Source of the DNA: Arthonia radiata
Taxonomy: Eukaryota; Ascomycota; Arthoniomycetes; Arthoniales; Arthoniaceae
Assembly: GCA_002989075.1 (NCBI GenBank)
Contig: PSQN01000005.1
Coordinates: 124,001-188,000 of the forward strand
Reading direction: 5' to 3'
Length of the DNA stretch: 64,000 nucleotides
Both the position numbers and the translations under genes were made by a program. Under the pieces are notes generated by a model, which saw nothing but the letters and a program-made list of their open reading frames with translations, had not been told where the DNA came from and did not search any database. How positions within the stretch are numbered: the stretch's first letter is position 1; every line of letters begins with the position of its first letter. Shown one piece after another: positions 10,496 to 22,632 of this stretch.

Positions 10496-12234
10496 GCCTG
10501 AGCGCGGAGATGTCGAGACTGGTACACGTTCATAGAAGACCTCACATTTGAATTCGGTGTAGAACCTAGCTAATGAGCATTTTAGAGCCTCATGTGAGAT
10601 TTATTGGATCCGTGCTAGAGCATGCTTGACTACTGAACAAAAATATCACAGCGTCCGATCAGTTCGGCGGCTGTCAAGAGACGCAGTGGATCGCATAGCT
10701 CCTAGCTTCGGTACTTTGCTGCATCGAAAAAAAGACAATTTTGCACAATCCGAAATGCTTCCGATTCATCACAAAAGCTGCTACTGGAGCTTGATAACAT
10801 GTGTTCCTGTTCCCAGAGTTTTCACGCATCTTATGCTCCACTCATAGACGCACGGGAGGAGCACCTCGCACCCACGTGAGTACCTTAATGAGGGCCAGTT
10901 ATTATATCAGCGTAATCTTTGTTCTCGATACGCGCCTCGTAAGCGAGAAACCGTTTGGATCTATGAGATCGAGCATGATAAATGGCAAGAGAGCCGCGCA
11001 GCATAAGGACACACCAGCTGCTGAGCTACAAGCGAAGAGGGGAACTCAGCGACGCATGTATACAGTATGTATGTGGAACAGTAGACCGACAAGCGGGCAG
11101 CAAGAGGGCGCCGCAAACGTCCCCAGGTGGGGCGGCAGCTCGACGGAGGCAAAGTCTCTTTGCGAGCATCCAACCCTCAGCAAGCGCGGCGGACTCTGCA
11201 CGTGCGTGCCCAGGCTGGCGGACCGCAATTTGCGACCAATGTCATGTCGCAACGCCGCGCCACATGGCCACCCAACTCCTCGGGTCGGTCTCATCTAAGT
11301 AACGACTCGCCGCGGGGAGGTTGTCCGCCTGCAGTTGCTCTCGCTTTCGGCATGGTAGATTGCTGGACGCGGAACATGGAGAGAGCCTGGGCTGTGGTTC
11401 GTTGAGAGCCCAGATACATGGCAGGAACGCTAAATTGTCCGTTGTCAGATGGTGGGTGTTGTCATGTCGCGATCGTCGGCGCCCTTGTCTTCCCCAGCCA
11501 ACGGCTCCCTCGGCACAAGGTTCTTGGCGTCCGGGTTTGCGGTCGTGCATGGCTTGACAGCTCCCACACTTCTCGCTCTCGCTGTGCCTGATTTGCGGAG
11601 ATCGGCATTGGACGAGGATCGGTGCAGCCCGTGGGCCGCCCGCGGTGATTGTCTGTCGCCATTGACAGTCCGATGGTGCTGTTACTGGTCAGCGTCGCTA
11701 TCACGTCGTAAGAGCGTGGGGTTGACTGCTCTTATCATATGTGATCAACGTGATCGTCAGGGCGCGCACATGCCGTACGGGGGTGCTCGCATGCGACATG
11801 CAAGGGTCGTAGCTGATCGCACAGATACCGACAGGAGCTCGACAGCTGTATCGTGACGTAGAGCGAGGGTTCTATGTTTGCTCATGCACTCGAATGGAGA
11901 CTCGCAGCAGTGCAAACCTGGGAATCCTATTCTCCGAGTGAAACTGAACATACAAGGCGATTACTGGCGCGATTTTGTGTCCTTGCAGAACGTTGGACGT
12001 GAACTTTGCGAGAGCTGGTTTCATGTGTTTGATGCGTTTCAATCTCGTTTTGTCGTATATCAATGTGTACAATGGTACTGTAATCAGATGGCCTCCTCTC
12101 AGCGTACACAAGCTTTTGATCTCCTTGGCTTGCCCTCCTTTTGATCCGCACCAGGCCAAGGTGCCTAGACCTTGGCCACAAAGCTTTTTCCAATAGTCGT
12201 ACAAAAACGTTGCCATTCATCAGACTTCATGTCT
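10496..12234. other. Long intergenic region
   Basis: About 1.7 kb between the methyltransferase start and the 3' end of the rhodopsin-like gene. Several overlapping open frames of 70-165 codons occur on both strands, but none shows a consistent spliced model, a domain or a plausible protein composition. I see nothing I can support as a gene, repeat or RNA. Confidence 0.4.
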
Positions 12235-13457
12235 TCAGAGGCTCTCCTCTTCCACAGTCACGTCCCGTTGTACGTTGATCTGATCGCTCTTGCCATGTAG
12301 CTGCGACCTCGACATGTGCTTGCCGCTCTTCATATTGGCCGCGGTCGATTGTGTCGCTCGGACGCCCGCAATGCTCTTGAGAGGGAGGGAATCGCTCTCG
12401 TCAAGGTTCGCGTATGAACTTCCAGCACGGCCGTGACGTCCGCGGTAGGCGTTGGTACCCGGTAGCAATGGAATGAAATACTTGTCGAGAAGTGGGCGGA
12501 GCACGATCATGCATGCTACGATGATGCTGACGGCAAACCTAGGTACATGTTTAGTATCCTTCTGCTCGCTTCTCGAATCTACGCCGTCGACTTACTCCAT
12601 ATAACTGAAGAAATACAACGGAGCTTCCGTGTATGTAATGTCTCCGTGCAGGTCGAGGCGTAGATCTGTGTAGATGCGCAGACAGGCAATGGCGACTGTG
12701 AAATACCCCAGTCCAAACGTCAACGTCACGCCGACCTTGATCGCTTTAGGCATTTGCAGCCTCCACAGAAATGGCATCGGTAGCAATAAGATGCACAGAT
12801 CCGTAATAACATCGATGATCGCAACAGCGAGGAAGGCAGCTTTGACGTCGTCGCAATGACCGTCGACGGTCTTGTCCCAATTGAAGTTGATCGGTGTGCA
12901 GTCCAGGAAGACTTTGAGGAAGTTCGCAAGCGCCCAACCCACACAGACGGTGAGCAAGGTCCAGACTATTCAGCCAACGTCAGACATCAAGGCAAGCGCG
13001 ACGGATTCCCTGTTCCGGACGTACCACAGAAATTAAAGACTCTGTTGACGTTGAAGACCCTTCGAATCAGAAGGCACGCGGATGCTTTCGTGAAGCCCAG
13101 CCCAATGGTGTACGGGATTTGTGTAAGTATGAGAAGCTTCCCGTTGTTGGTCAAGGCCTCTTTGCCAAGCTCCGTCTTGTGATGCCCGGTTCCCGCGCAA
13201 ACCACACCCCAGATTGCTATGCAACAATGCATGACATGGAGAAGGTATGCCGGCAGAATGAGCCAGTCGTCAAGATCAATGGTGAGACCCTTGATCCTCC
13301 GCGCATGAAAGCGCATAGCAACGAACGCGCCGGTGATGAAAGGCATGATGCTGCACAGGATGACAATGTGTTGCGACCATTCTGTATTGACGGGGACCGG
13401 TGGAGAGTACTTCAGATGATCTTGCCCGGTGGGATCAGTCCAGTGAGGTGCGGCCAT
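12235..13457 (-). CDS. Fungal rhodopsin-domain integral membrane protein (seven helices)
   Basis: Exons 13025-13457, 12596-12965 and 12235-12538 (introns 59 and 57 bp) join in phase to 368 residues. Hydrophobic segments include HIVILCSIMPFITGAFVAM, DDWLILPAYLLHVMHCCIA, TVCVGWALANFLKVFL, AIIDVITDLCILLLPMPFL, VGVTLTFGLGYFTVAIACL and FAVSIIVACMIVL. The DLDDWL motif after the first helix and CTPINFNWD before the fifth are typical of the large fungal rhodopsin-like/PTH11-related family. No retinal-binding Lys is evident, so light sensing is not implied. The C-terminal 90 residues are cytosolic-looking, basic and Ser-rich. The ligand and role are unknown. The start is the first ATG of the frame. 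Confidence 0.8.
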
Positions 13458-15385
13458 GTCGGCGAAAACGGAGACGATCTCCCTCGAAGACGTTGGAAGG
13501 CTGGTCAATGAATGGGGTACGGAAGCCTTGTTTGGAGACACTGGTTGTTCAGCAAGTGTTCAGGTCCAGGATTATTAAGGCCATGTCGAGGTGGTTAATA
13601 GGAATGGCAGGCATGATGTGGACTGTGCTTGGCTGCACATCAGTCACAAGGATTTACTCGAGTACGACGGAGTGGCTGTTGGGGACCGAGTCCCCTTTCC
13701 GCTGTGTGTCCGCCCACAGGTGAGACTAGTCACAATTGGCTCGAGTCATACGAAAAGGATAGATCCGGAAGAGGTGCGAAGCGGAATCCGACTAGTGGCC
13801 ATAGTACCAAGACTGCTGTAAGACCGCTCGCAAGAAGCAGCAAGTGGCGCGCAGATCAGTCATTGGCTTGTTCTTTGTGAGTCGCAGAGCCGCAGGGATG
13901 TCCGCCTCAAAGACTGAAGTGGACAGTTGCATCGATCGCTGCGACATTACTCAAACCTTAGCAAAAATCACAGTACTTTTTGAGACCTATCAGCGAGAAG
14001 CTCAAAGTTGGGTCAGCCGTTGAGGATGCGCATCGACTAAGCAATTCGCGTTGTCGCTGGGGGGCTTTGACGACCACTGGATTGCTGAAATCGCAAGAGT
14101 TGAGCAGATGACGACCACGGGCCGGACGTTTCCTGCACATCTCCCACTTTGACAGCACGGGAAAACATGTGAGCGGAAAAATGACATGATTGCACGATGC
14201 GAAAGTCAATGTTGCGTCTGATCGAACCTTCATTCGGCTCATTTGCGCCACCTACCTATCATGAACCACTCTGCCTGCTAGCTGGCATCGTCCAGGTCAA
14301 AACCTGCTAGTGCTCACCCTCCTATCTCCGGCACTCGGACTACTCAAAGCAGATGAGACATGCCGCCCCAAGGATCTTCATCCTTTCTTCCCCCCACGAC
14401 AATGAAGACTGCTGGAATGTTTCGCTGATGCCACTCTCATCCCTATCTGCACCGTTGTCTGCGAATGACTCCCAAGTCTGAATGATAGTATCTGGAACAT
14501 GAAAGGCGAGCAGCAACAACAATGCAACCACTGCAACCTCTCAACCGCAAGCATCAGAGGCGTGCGCTAGGAGGACGGCGTGGGAGGATGGCACACGGAC
14601 ATGGTTCCGAGCCCCCCGTCCCACTGTCTCAGCCGCCGTTCATGCACAAGCCTTGCCCTTTGCGGCTTCAATCGCAACAAGCTCGACTGCACCGCGAGTA
14701 AGGTAGCAGGTGACCGTCCATGCGTCTGTATCATTTGGCAAATTGGACGGTCGACTTGCCAGAGTCGTCTGCAAATTGCGAGACCGCCCACGTGGAATGG
14801 CGAGCACGTCCATGCTACCCCGACAAAGCGCAATCAGCGGCTTCTGTCTCACCATTTTTGACAACTGACGCCGGCAGCTCACGCCTTGCGGCCCTCGCGG
14901 CCCTCGCGGAGCTGACGCCAGTCCTCATGTTTGCGAATTGCTACCGCGCTAGCTACAAGCAACGCTAGTAGTGAATTGTGTGGCCATCGTCTAGTGTCCC
15001 TGACCTGTCCTAAGCGGACCTTCAGGGCAGGCGCGCGTCAAATCCGACACGATACTACATTCAACGCTTCAGCCGGCGCAGGCTCGCCGTCGGAGGTCGA
15101 CAAAGCTCAAACAGTCCAGGGAGAGGCTTGCCCTGCTCTCTGGCTTTCACTCGGGCCGCAGCTCTGCCGCCAAATGGGCAAGTGTGCTCAACTACCGGCA
15201 GCAACTATCCGCTGTTAAAACACCTTGCCCCGGATGGACACTTTTAGCTACTCTATCCTGCATGCTGCATTATTGTTTTTAGATTTCGTTTGTCCTACAA
15301 TAAAGCAGCTCTCTGGCGCTGCTTCCATCTTTTCCCACATACCACCAGCTGCTCTGACTTTCCTACCTGCTGTTCTACATCCATC
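13458..15385. other. Long intergenic region between divergent membrane-protein genes
   Basis: About 1.9 kb separating the rhodopsin-like gene (minus) from the MFS transporter (plus), so it holds both promoters. Short open frames of 60-100 codons on both strands lack domains and spliceable models. A short GC-rich direct repeat of GCGGCCCTC units lies near 14890. I see no gene. Confidence 0.4.
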
Positions 15386-17127
15386 ATGCATTCGCTCGAA
15401 AAGGACGGGCATACCCATGTGACGACCTCGGAGAATGTTGACAGCCCCGACGTCAAAACTCGAAATGGAATTGTTCTGGTTCCGCAACCCAGTGATGATC
15501 CAAAGGACCCCTTAGTACGTGTGGAGCAGAAACAGTGAAGAGGAACATCTGGCTTACGCTCGTGGCAGAACTGGACAGCAGCGCGCAAAAACCTCACCTT
15601 CGCTATCATCTCGTTCAATGCATTCGTCAGCCTCGTGTCTGCTTTCTCCTTCACCAGCGGGCTGGTCGTCGAGTCAAAGGTCTTCCATGTCAGCAGTCAA
15701 AAGATGTCCTATGCTGTAAGCTTTACCCTGTGATAATTTTCAAACAATGCATTCGCTGCGAACCAATACTCACACAGCAATAGGTATCCGCGAATCTCGC
15801 TGGTTTGATAGCTGGCCCTATCATCCAGACACCTCTCGCGAAAGTCCTCGGCATCAACGCAACACTGTTCTGGAGCACGTTGATTCTGTTCGGCATGACC
15901 ATCTGGAGCGCGGAAATGAGCGAACCAGATGACTACGTTGGCTTCGTCGTATCGCGAGCGTTCGTCTCTTTCTTTGCAACAATCCCGCATGTGCTCGGTA
16001 ACGGCATCATCGTCAACATCTTTTACCTGCATCAGAGGGGCAAGGCCTTCTCGTTCTACACGTTCTGCTTCTTGTTTGGTGGCATCGTTGGCCAGAGTCT
16101 CGGCGGGTTCATCATTCAACACACAAATTGGACAGTGCAGATGTGGTACACACTGGCTCCGCAAGGTGTCGCGCTCATCCTTATCTTCTTCTTTGTCGAG
16201 GACACGACCTGGAACCGCAACGGGCTGCCCAACAAGTCCGCTAACCGTGGGTGGATGTCAAATCGCCTTGCAACACTCACCCCTGGCTCTGAGAACTGGC
16301 CTCGTCCATCGTGGGGAGCAATCGTAAGTCAGCCTGTTCAAAGAGGCTTCATGACTTCGCTAACGAGAGTCCCCTAGCTCCGCTTCGCCTACGCTCCTTT
16401 CTTGATCGTCTTCAGCCCTGTCACCGTCATTGCGGGTCTCTTCTCTGCTGTCTTCTTTGGCTGGTTTGCAATGGTTGCCAATCTCATCAGCATCTTCCTC
16501 CAACAGCCGTATGCGCCCAAGAAGGGTCTACGTGGTTACGGTTTCACCCCTCAGCAGACGTCCGCGTTCACCATGAGCATCTGGATCGGCTGTATTTGCG
16601 CACAGATTTGGGGTATGTATCTTAACGATCGACTACCTCTCTGGATCTCCCGCCGGCGCAATCAGTGGCACCCGGAGTACCGTCTGCACACACTTTGGTT
16701 CCCTGCGATGATTGCGATGCCCGTCGGTCTCGGTCTTTTCGGCGCTGGCTTGGAGTACCACCTGCATTACATGGTCCTGGCACTCGGCGCCTTCTTGATC
16801 ACGTTTGGTGCTTTCGCTGCACAGCCCGTCGCTCTTAACTACGTAGTCGAGTGCTTCGAGCGGAACCCACAGGAAGTCGGCACGTGCCTGAACGCGTGGC
16901 GGTTATCCTTGGGTCTGGCGATTCCATTCTTCTTGTCACAATGGGAGAAGGCTGTTGGTGTAGGTTGGGTGTTTGGCACTGCGGCTTTCATCAGCTTGGC
17001 CGCCTGGGGATTGGTGGCGGCGTTGTTCGTGATGGGCCGACAGCTAAGAGCGAAGAGCGCTGGAAACTTCGGTGCTGCGGTTGACAACGACGCGGGTGGG
17101 AAGCCGATTACGCTCCACAAGCACTAG
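15386..17127 (+). CDS. Major facilitator superfamily transporter
   Basis: Exons 15386-15514, 15569-15715, 15784-16323 and 16378-17127 (introns 54, 68 and 54 bp) are all in phase 0 and give 521 residues with about 12 membrane helices. The N terminus is a polar cytosolic tail, and NWTAARKNLTFAIISFNAF leads into helix 1 as in fungal drug/H+ antiporter-like carriers. Helix-rich segments include SANLAGLIAGPIIQTPLAK (helices 2-3 region), AFSFYTFCFLFGGIVGQSL and GYGFTPQQTSAF after the central loop. The substrate is not evident. Upstream in-frame ATG at 15290 would add an unlikely Cys- and Ser-rich leader, so I use 15386. Confidence 0.88.
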
Positions 17128-17462
17128 ACGTATCTTATACCCACAGTTTCATCTACGTAAAAGCGGGTGGTGGAAGTCATTGAATCGGATGCGAAGCGAT
17201 TTTCAAACCATCTGCAAACTCTCCGTGTTTCCATCTGCTCTTCACAACCGGTTGACCAGTACAACGCTGACCTACCATTGAACCTCAAAGAAACAAGCAA
17301 GGTGAACTCAAGAGACAGCCCGTATGCCTCGTGATCCCGAAATGCCAAGTTCAGCTCGTCACCGCGCTTGTAATCACATCTAGGCGCGTCGTCACGCCGT
17401 CACGCGTCTGACCCTCCACGTCCGCGGGCCGGCCCATTCCACACTCCCAGCATTTGCTCACA
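17128..17462. other. Short intergenic region
   Basis: Three hundred bp between the MFS stop and the next plus-strand gene, presumably terminator and promoter. No distinct elements recognised. Confidence 0.4.
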
Positions 17463-18446
17463 ATGAACGACTACGAAGTCGCTCGCCAGCACAAGATCGC
17501 CCAAAATGCCGCGCTGGCACGCGATCTCGGCATCCAGCTTGACAAGCGCATCACCACCCACACCCGCGTCGCCAGACCTCCCCCCTCCAAAAAGCGCAAG
17601 CTCGAGCTCAATGCCCAGCCCACTCGCACCTCCGCGCGTATCGCAGCCGTGCCCGAACGGCCGTCGTACAATGAAGATGAGAAGACACGCAGTGTCCCCG
17701 CCGCGAGACCCGCGAAGAGCAGACAGCCCAGACCAGCCGTGAAGAAGGAAGAAGAGGCGGATACAAAGCACGCCGCGCTGCCTGCTGCAGATATCGAATC
17801 TATAAGAGGAGGTTGGACCGCCTGGACGCCCGTCGCCCCGCCGCCTACACGTGAAGACACGACAGGGACGTTCCACTTCGCCTCGCACCCCACGTTCACA
17901 CCCAACAAGTCGCCAGCGGAGATGCTGCACGAAGGCGTCTTCGGCGGGAGTTATTTCCGGCCGCTGTACTCTGCGAAATTGCGGATCACGATTGCAGACG
18001 ACTGTCGCGAACTGCCGGAAGAGTGGGTGGCGAGGTTGAACGTGGAGAGGTTCCTGACGAGTCCGACCTACGATCCCGAGGTGAACAAATACAAAGTCGC
18101 GTGCGGGCAGTCGATCGAGGCGTGGGAGGCGGCAGGGTGGATCGACCATGCGCATGATGTAAGAGGGTGGTTTCAGTGGTATTGTCGGTTCTTTCAGGGA
18201 AGGCGGTGCGAGGATGATGATAGGCAGGTGTCGAGGTGGAGCAAGTGCGTGGGTGAGAGGGGCAGGTGGAGGCGGTCGCTGCTGAAGAAATACAGGCAAC
18301 TGGGTATTCGGGATGTGATGGATTATGGGGATGAGGAGGATGACGCGCCTGATGTGAGTCCGGTGGTGCATCAGACGTGCTTTCATTGGGGGTTTGAGGT
18401 GAGGCAGGGGGTGTTGGATGAGTTTTGGAGGAGTGAAGGTGGCTGA
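17463..18446 (+). CDS. Conserved protein of unknown function
   Basis: Intronless, 327 residues from the first ATG of the frame. The first 130 residues are basic and disordered, beginning NDYEVARQHKIAQNAALARDL and containing SKKRKLEL, a likely nuclear localisation signal. The C-terminal half is compact, with GGSYFRPLYS, SPTYDPEVNKYKVACG, WFQWYCRFFQGRR and VVHQTCFHWGFEV. From memory, this pattern of Trp and Tyr-rich blocks matches an uncharacterised family shared by fungi, plants and other eukaryotes, which I could not check. It is followed at 77 bp by the epoxide hydrolase stop on the other strand. No function assigned. Confidence 0.75.
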   Translation: MNDYEVARQHKIAQNAALARDLGIQLDKRITTHTRVARPPPSKKRKLELNAQPTRTSARIAAVPERPSYNEDEKTRSVPAARPAKSRQPRPAVKKEEEADTKHAALPAADIESIRGGWTAWTPVAPPPTREDTTGTFHFASHPTFTPNKSPAEMLHEGVFGGSYFRPLYSAKLRITIADDCRELPEEWVARLNVERFLTSPTYDPEVNKYKVACGQSIEAWEAAGWIDHAHDVRGWFQWYCRFFQGRRCEDDDRQVSRWSKCVGERGRWRRSLLKKYRQLGIRDVMDYGDEEDDAPDVSPVVHQTCFHWGFEVRQGVLDEFWRSEGG

Positions 18447-18522
18447 AGGTGATCAAGATTTTGGAGTACGCATTGGAACAGGGCTGAAAGACCGAGAGTC
18501 GTCCAACGGCATGCAGCAGTTT

Positions 18523-19857
18523 TCACAGCCGACTGGCTTTCGCCCACACCTGCTCGATGAAGTCCTCCACGTCCTGCAAGAGCACTGCTGGCTTCTCCAT
18601 TGCGGCGAAATGTCCGCCCTACAGACACGTCAGCAACTTCCCAGCAAAGTCGCATGTGAAGAGTGTCACTCACACTCTCATGCGCCCTCCACAGCTTCAA
18701 ATCCATCGTATGCTCAGCCCACGCCTTGGGCGTCGGCGCGATCTCCATCGGAAACCACGAAAACCCACTTGGCTTCTTGACGCGATATTTGGGATCCGCA
18801 TGGAAGCTCTGATGCTCCACCATCGCCTGCCGATACGGGTATATGCACCTCGGGAACGACTGCGTGAACCAGTACAGGCTCACGGAATCCAGAATCTGGT
18901 CGAGCGCTGGGTCTGTGTCGGTCCAGTGCTGGAACTTCTCGCCGATCCAGGCGAGCAGCGCGAGTGGGGATGAGGAGAGGACGAGCCCGATGGTCGCCGG
19001 GCGCGTGCCATGCTCCATTGCGTAGGCGTTGCCGGTTATAGGGAACTGGGCGCCGCGCTCGAGGCCTTTCTTTTCGGCGGGCGTGACGACTTCTTCAGGA
19101 ACGTCGCCGGGCCGGGGAATCATCATGAAGTTTACTGTCCGTGTTAGGGCTCACAGTTCTTGACGCCAAAGTATCACGCAAACCACTCAAGGGAAAGGGG
19201 ATACTCACAATGCATGGCCTTACAGCTCTTATAATCCACCGCCAGCACGCGCGCAACCATACTCCCGATATCACCACCCTGTGCCACGTACCCACCGCCG
19301 AACCCCAGCCCTACCATCAGCTTGTTCATAATACGCGCAATGTCCTCCATCTTCCAATTCTTCTCCAAAGGCGGACATGAGCTGTACGCGTACCCTGGCA
19401 GACTCGGCACAACCACATGAAACGGCAGGTCCTCCGGCTTATACTTCCGTTTCAGCTCATCCAGCACACCCAGAAACTCCAAGAAGCTGCCAGGCCAGCC
19501 GTGCAAGAAGACGAGTGGTACCGCGTCCGCCTTGTGCGAGAAGAGTCCGACGAAGTGGATGCTGTAGCTTTCGCCGTCATCGTCGTTGATGGGCGTGGTG
19601 TAGTTCGGGAAGGAGTTTATACGCTCCTCAGTTTTGCGCCAGTCGTACACGTTTTCCCAGTGCTGTTTTGCGTCGGACAGCCAGTCGCGGGTCACGCCGA
19701 AGCGACGGTCGCGCTGGGAGTTTTCGTAGGTCTTGGGGCCGATAGGCGAGGCGTGGAGGAGGGTCTTGAAGGACTGAAGGTCGCTGTCTGGAATGGAAGC
19801 GGAGAATTTGTTGATGCGGAGGGAGGCGGCTTCGGGTATGGTGGAGTAGTCTGACAT
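18523..19857 (-). CDS. Epoxide hydrolase (microsomal type, alpha/beta hydrolase fold)
   Basis: Opens epoxides to diols through a covalent ester. Exons 19209-19857, 18674-19134 and 18523-18618 (introns 74 and 55 bp) join in phase to 401 residues, the usual size. The N-terminal epoxide hydrolase lid domain contains HWENVYDWRKTEERIN. HGWPGS at 119-124 forms the oxyanion hole, the nucleophile Asp196 sits in QGGDIGSM, and the catalytic His373 in SGGHFAAME. Two lid tyrosines are likely but I did not place them. Its role may be detoxification of xenobiotics. No pathway context is visible. Confidence 0.9.
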
Positions 19858-20660
19858 GGTTGTGGCGGGGTGTATGCTGTGGATGCGAATGGGTGTGGTC
19901 GTGGCTATGGAGGCGAAGGCAGTGGAGGGTAGAGGAGGATGAATTGCGGATGGAGGATGCTACGTGGATTGCCTTTATGTCTGTCCGCATTGCCGCGGAT
20001 CTGAGGACGTGTCTGGTCGGAGCTGCAGCTCAGGTAAGGAAGCTTGACGCGTGATGTCAATAAAGGAGGGGCACGACGTGATACTGAAGCACAGCCAGGC
20101 AGCAACCGCTACTGCTTACAAACATCTCAGTCAGATCGCAACTTCATTCGGACTTGGTTCTTTTGCGGAGTAAAATGCTCTGATCGGAGTTCCGCTTGCA
20201 TCAATTCGAAAAGGACCATGCAACAAGTGAGCATCCTCGATTGTCACGCTAGATGCTGACCTGCCTCGACTGGGTAGTCATTCTGAGGATGAGCATCTTC
20301 TTATCTTCTATCCACCATGTCGTCTCAATTTGACTTCCACCCACACTCAACGATGGCTTCTAAATAGGGCCAGTCTTCGTCCGTGGCTCCTTTCGGTCTT
20401 TTCTGGTCACCTTGCACAGTCTTCATCTGTCAGAAAAAGGAACGAAAACCGGTGTAGGTATAAGCTCCGAGGAAACAGGTCAAACGTGTATGACAGCGGC
20501 TTGTAGTCAAGAGTATGGCCATGATTTCATATCTCCTCAACCAATGATTGCCGTCTACCCTGTAGCTGCCACTAACGAAGCGCCGGAGTTCGTCTGACAT
20601 GGCAAGCATGCAGCAGCTCTTCGACCATGGCAAGCTGTATCGTGGGTTGAACATCTCGAG
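19858..20660. other. Intergenic region
   Basis: About 0.8 kb upstream of the epoxide hydrolase and downstream of the exon-duplication gene. Only short open frames without features. Nothing recognised. Confidence 0.4.
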
Positions 20661-21830
20661 CTACTCCCGTCCCCTCGCTCGACCTTGTTGATCCTCCCAA
20701 TGCCTGGGCTTTTTGGCCGCTAGAATCATCATTGCTTCGTACGGCCCCGACCAGATGATACAGCCCGGGTCGTTGCGCTCATAAGCCTCCTTGGCTCTCT
20801 CACAACCCCTCTGCTCAGATCCTTCATTGGGCCTGCGAGTTCTGGTCGAGAGATCAATCCCCGTAGATTGATTGATCTCTTTGTTCGCTCTTCCCCAATC
20901 TCTCCAACAGTCGTCGCTGTCTATCCACAAGAGGTCGACATAGGAGAGCGCTCTTGGGACATCTCGTTTATCCACGTATCTCATCCCGTGGCCCCATTCC
21001 ACCACAGCGAAAGTGAGGCTTCTTTCTCCGGCCCATTTGTCTAGGAGCTTGTAATGATCCATCAGAGTGTGTACTACACTTGGCTGAGCCACGCGACTCG
21101 GTGAACGATGACGAGCACGGCGCTCATCACTGTGTTGACGATATACCTCCGAAGCCTGACTCAGACTGTCGCTTGGACTTACAGGTCCATGACTGTGGCG
21201 CCTTTCCTCCCGGGGCCTATGCTCGTGGGACCTGTGCTCACGCGGTCTATACTCGCGATGGTTTCGCTTCTGAGGCTGTTCCTCGTAATCGTGTGGCTCC
21301 GAAAGAGGCTGTTGGTGGTAGGGCCAGCTCAAATGTGGATGCGGTATTGAATGTAGAAATTGACTCGCGTCGTAATGGGCATGGTGGTCAGCAGCCGGTT
21401 CTTCCAACTAGCATACGGTCTGATCAGTCATCGCTCTGCTGTAAGCTCGTCTGCTGTGACTGACCTGGTAAGTAGCGGGATCGCCTTGCGGAGTGGAATG
21501 GAGGAATTGACTCCAATAATGGTGATAGGCGTGGTGGTCCGCAGCCGGGTCTTGCGACTAGCATACATTCTCATTAGCCATCGATCTGGGATGAGCTCGC
21601 CTCTTGTGGTTTACCTGATAAGGGACAGCAACGCCTTGCGGAGTGTAATAGTAGTCGGGACCACTGAGCGCAGGATGATGGGCGGCGGCGTCTTGTTGAG
21701 CATAGTAGTGATTGGGGTCACCAGATGCTGGAGGGTATGCATTGCTTGCGTCCTCATTAATATCCGGCAGACGACTGCGTCTCTGCCGGTGCCGTGGCCA
21801 GTGCCAACGAGAAGCTTCTTCGCGACTCAT
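20661..21830 (-). CDS. Unknown protein built by tandem exon duplication
   Basis: Exons 21615-21830, 21465-21557 and 20661-21407 join in phase 0 to 351 residues. Exon 2 encodes QDPAADHHAYHHYWSQFLHS, and the start of exon 3 encodes a close copy (EEPAADHHAHYDASQFLHS). The end of exon 1 carries a more distant version (QQDAAAHHPALSGPDYYYTP). The two introns are both 57 bp, similar along their length and both end in TATGCTAG. After the repeats comes an Arg, His and Glu-rich stretch (REHRSHEHRPREERRH) and then a folded-looking C-terminal region with Trp-rich segments (VEWGHGMRYVDKRDVPRAL). I do not recognise the family. The start is the first ATG after an in-frame stop. Confidence 0.65.
21345..21614 (-). 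repeat. Tandem duplication of an intron-exon unit
   Basis: Unit one is intron 21558-21614 plus exon 21465-21557. Unit two is intron 21408-21464 plus the first part of the last exon. The introns are equal in length (57 bp) and the exons share phase, so any copy number keeps the reading frame. Divergence between units indicates the duplication is not recent. Confidence 0.75.
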
Positions 21831-22632
21831 TTGCCCACGGTTATAGCGACACTCGAAGCCAATATCTACAGCGCGAATTTCGAGTATTCTGTACGAGCAC
21901 GACGATGTCACCTGTCGGCTCCGTTTTCAACCGTGTGGTTCGATGTGGGCAGCAATTGCAACCCGCGTCCTCCTATATCACGTCAAAGTGCTTCAATAGC
22001 AACGTAGCAACTTTACGTAGCTTCACAAATTCGGCACATCAGGCGAGAAGGTACGCCAGCCAGCAATCTAGCCATGACGCTTCCTCTGGCAGTCTCGCTG
22101 CGTGACGTATGCTGTTTTTTCACCGATTGTGACACCATCAACAAACGGTGAGGAATTTTGAACAGATGAAGAGAAGCTGCTGCAATGCCGACGAAGCCCA
22201 CGCAACACACCTTGTCGATGTACAAACCCAGAGAACGAAGAACGGTAGACTACTCGTACAACTCTCAGTATATGAACACATTGCGGCCCGAGCGAGGATC
22301 ACAGATAAGGGGAATAACGCGAGAGACCGCTGGCGGTTTACTCTCCGAGCTGAAACAAAAGCTGTTGGCACAGGAGGCATCGAATCTTGGGCGAATTGTA
22401 TCCTAATCATTTGGTAGTATGAGTCGAAGGGTAAAGGTTCGAACTTTAATGACTTTTAGGCGATGTTCTTGAATGGTGTTGATGCGTGGGACACTGGACT
22501 TATGTGACCTTGTTGCCTGAAAAGTAGGGCAGCCATGGACTGAACTTCACCCAGGCCTTGTTCGTCAATGTGTTCTGCTGCTGTTGCAATGTCGAAGTCC
22601 CTTCTACGTATCGTTCGTGAAAGGTGGACGTC
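21831..22632. other. Divergent promoter region
   Basis: About 0.8 kb between the starts of the exon-duplication gene (minus) and the telomere-protein gene (plus). Short open frames only, no domain and no supported gene. An upstream exon of the telomere gene could lie here but I could not identify one. Confidence 0.35.

Noticed and set aside
10801-11550. Overlapping GC-rich open frames in the long intergenic region
   Set aside because: Both strands are open in several frames, as expected from composition; none forms a consistent gene.
9342-19857. A secondary-metabolite cluster (methyltransferase, MFS transporter, epoxide hydrolase within 10 kb)
   Set aside because: No polyketide synthase, peptide synthetase, terpene cyclase or pathway regulator is present, and unrelated conserved genes are interspersed.
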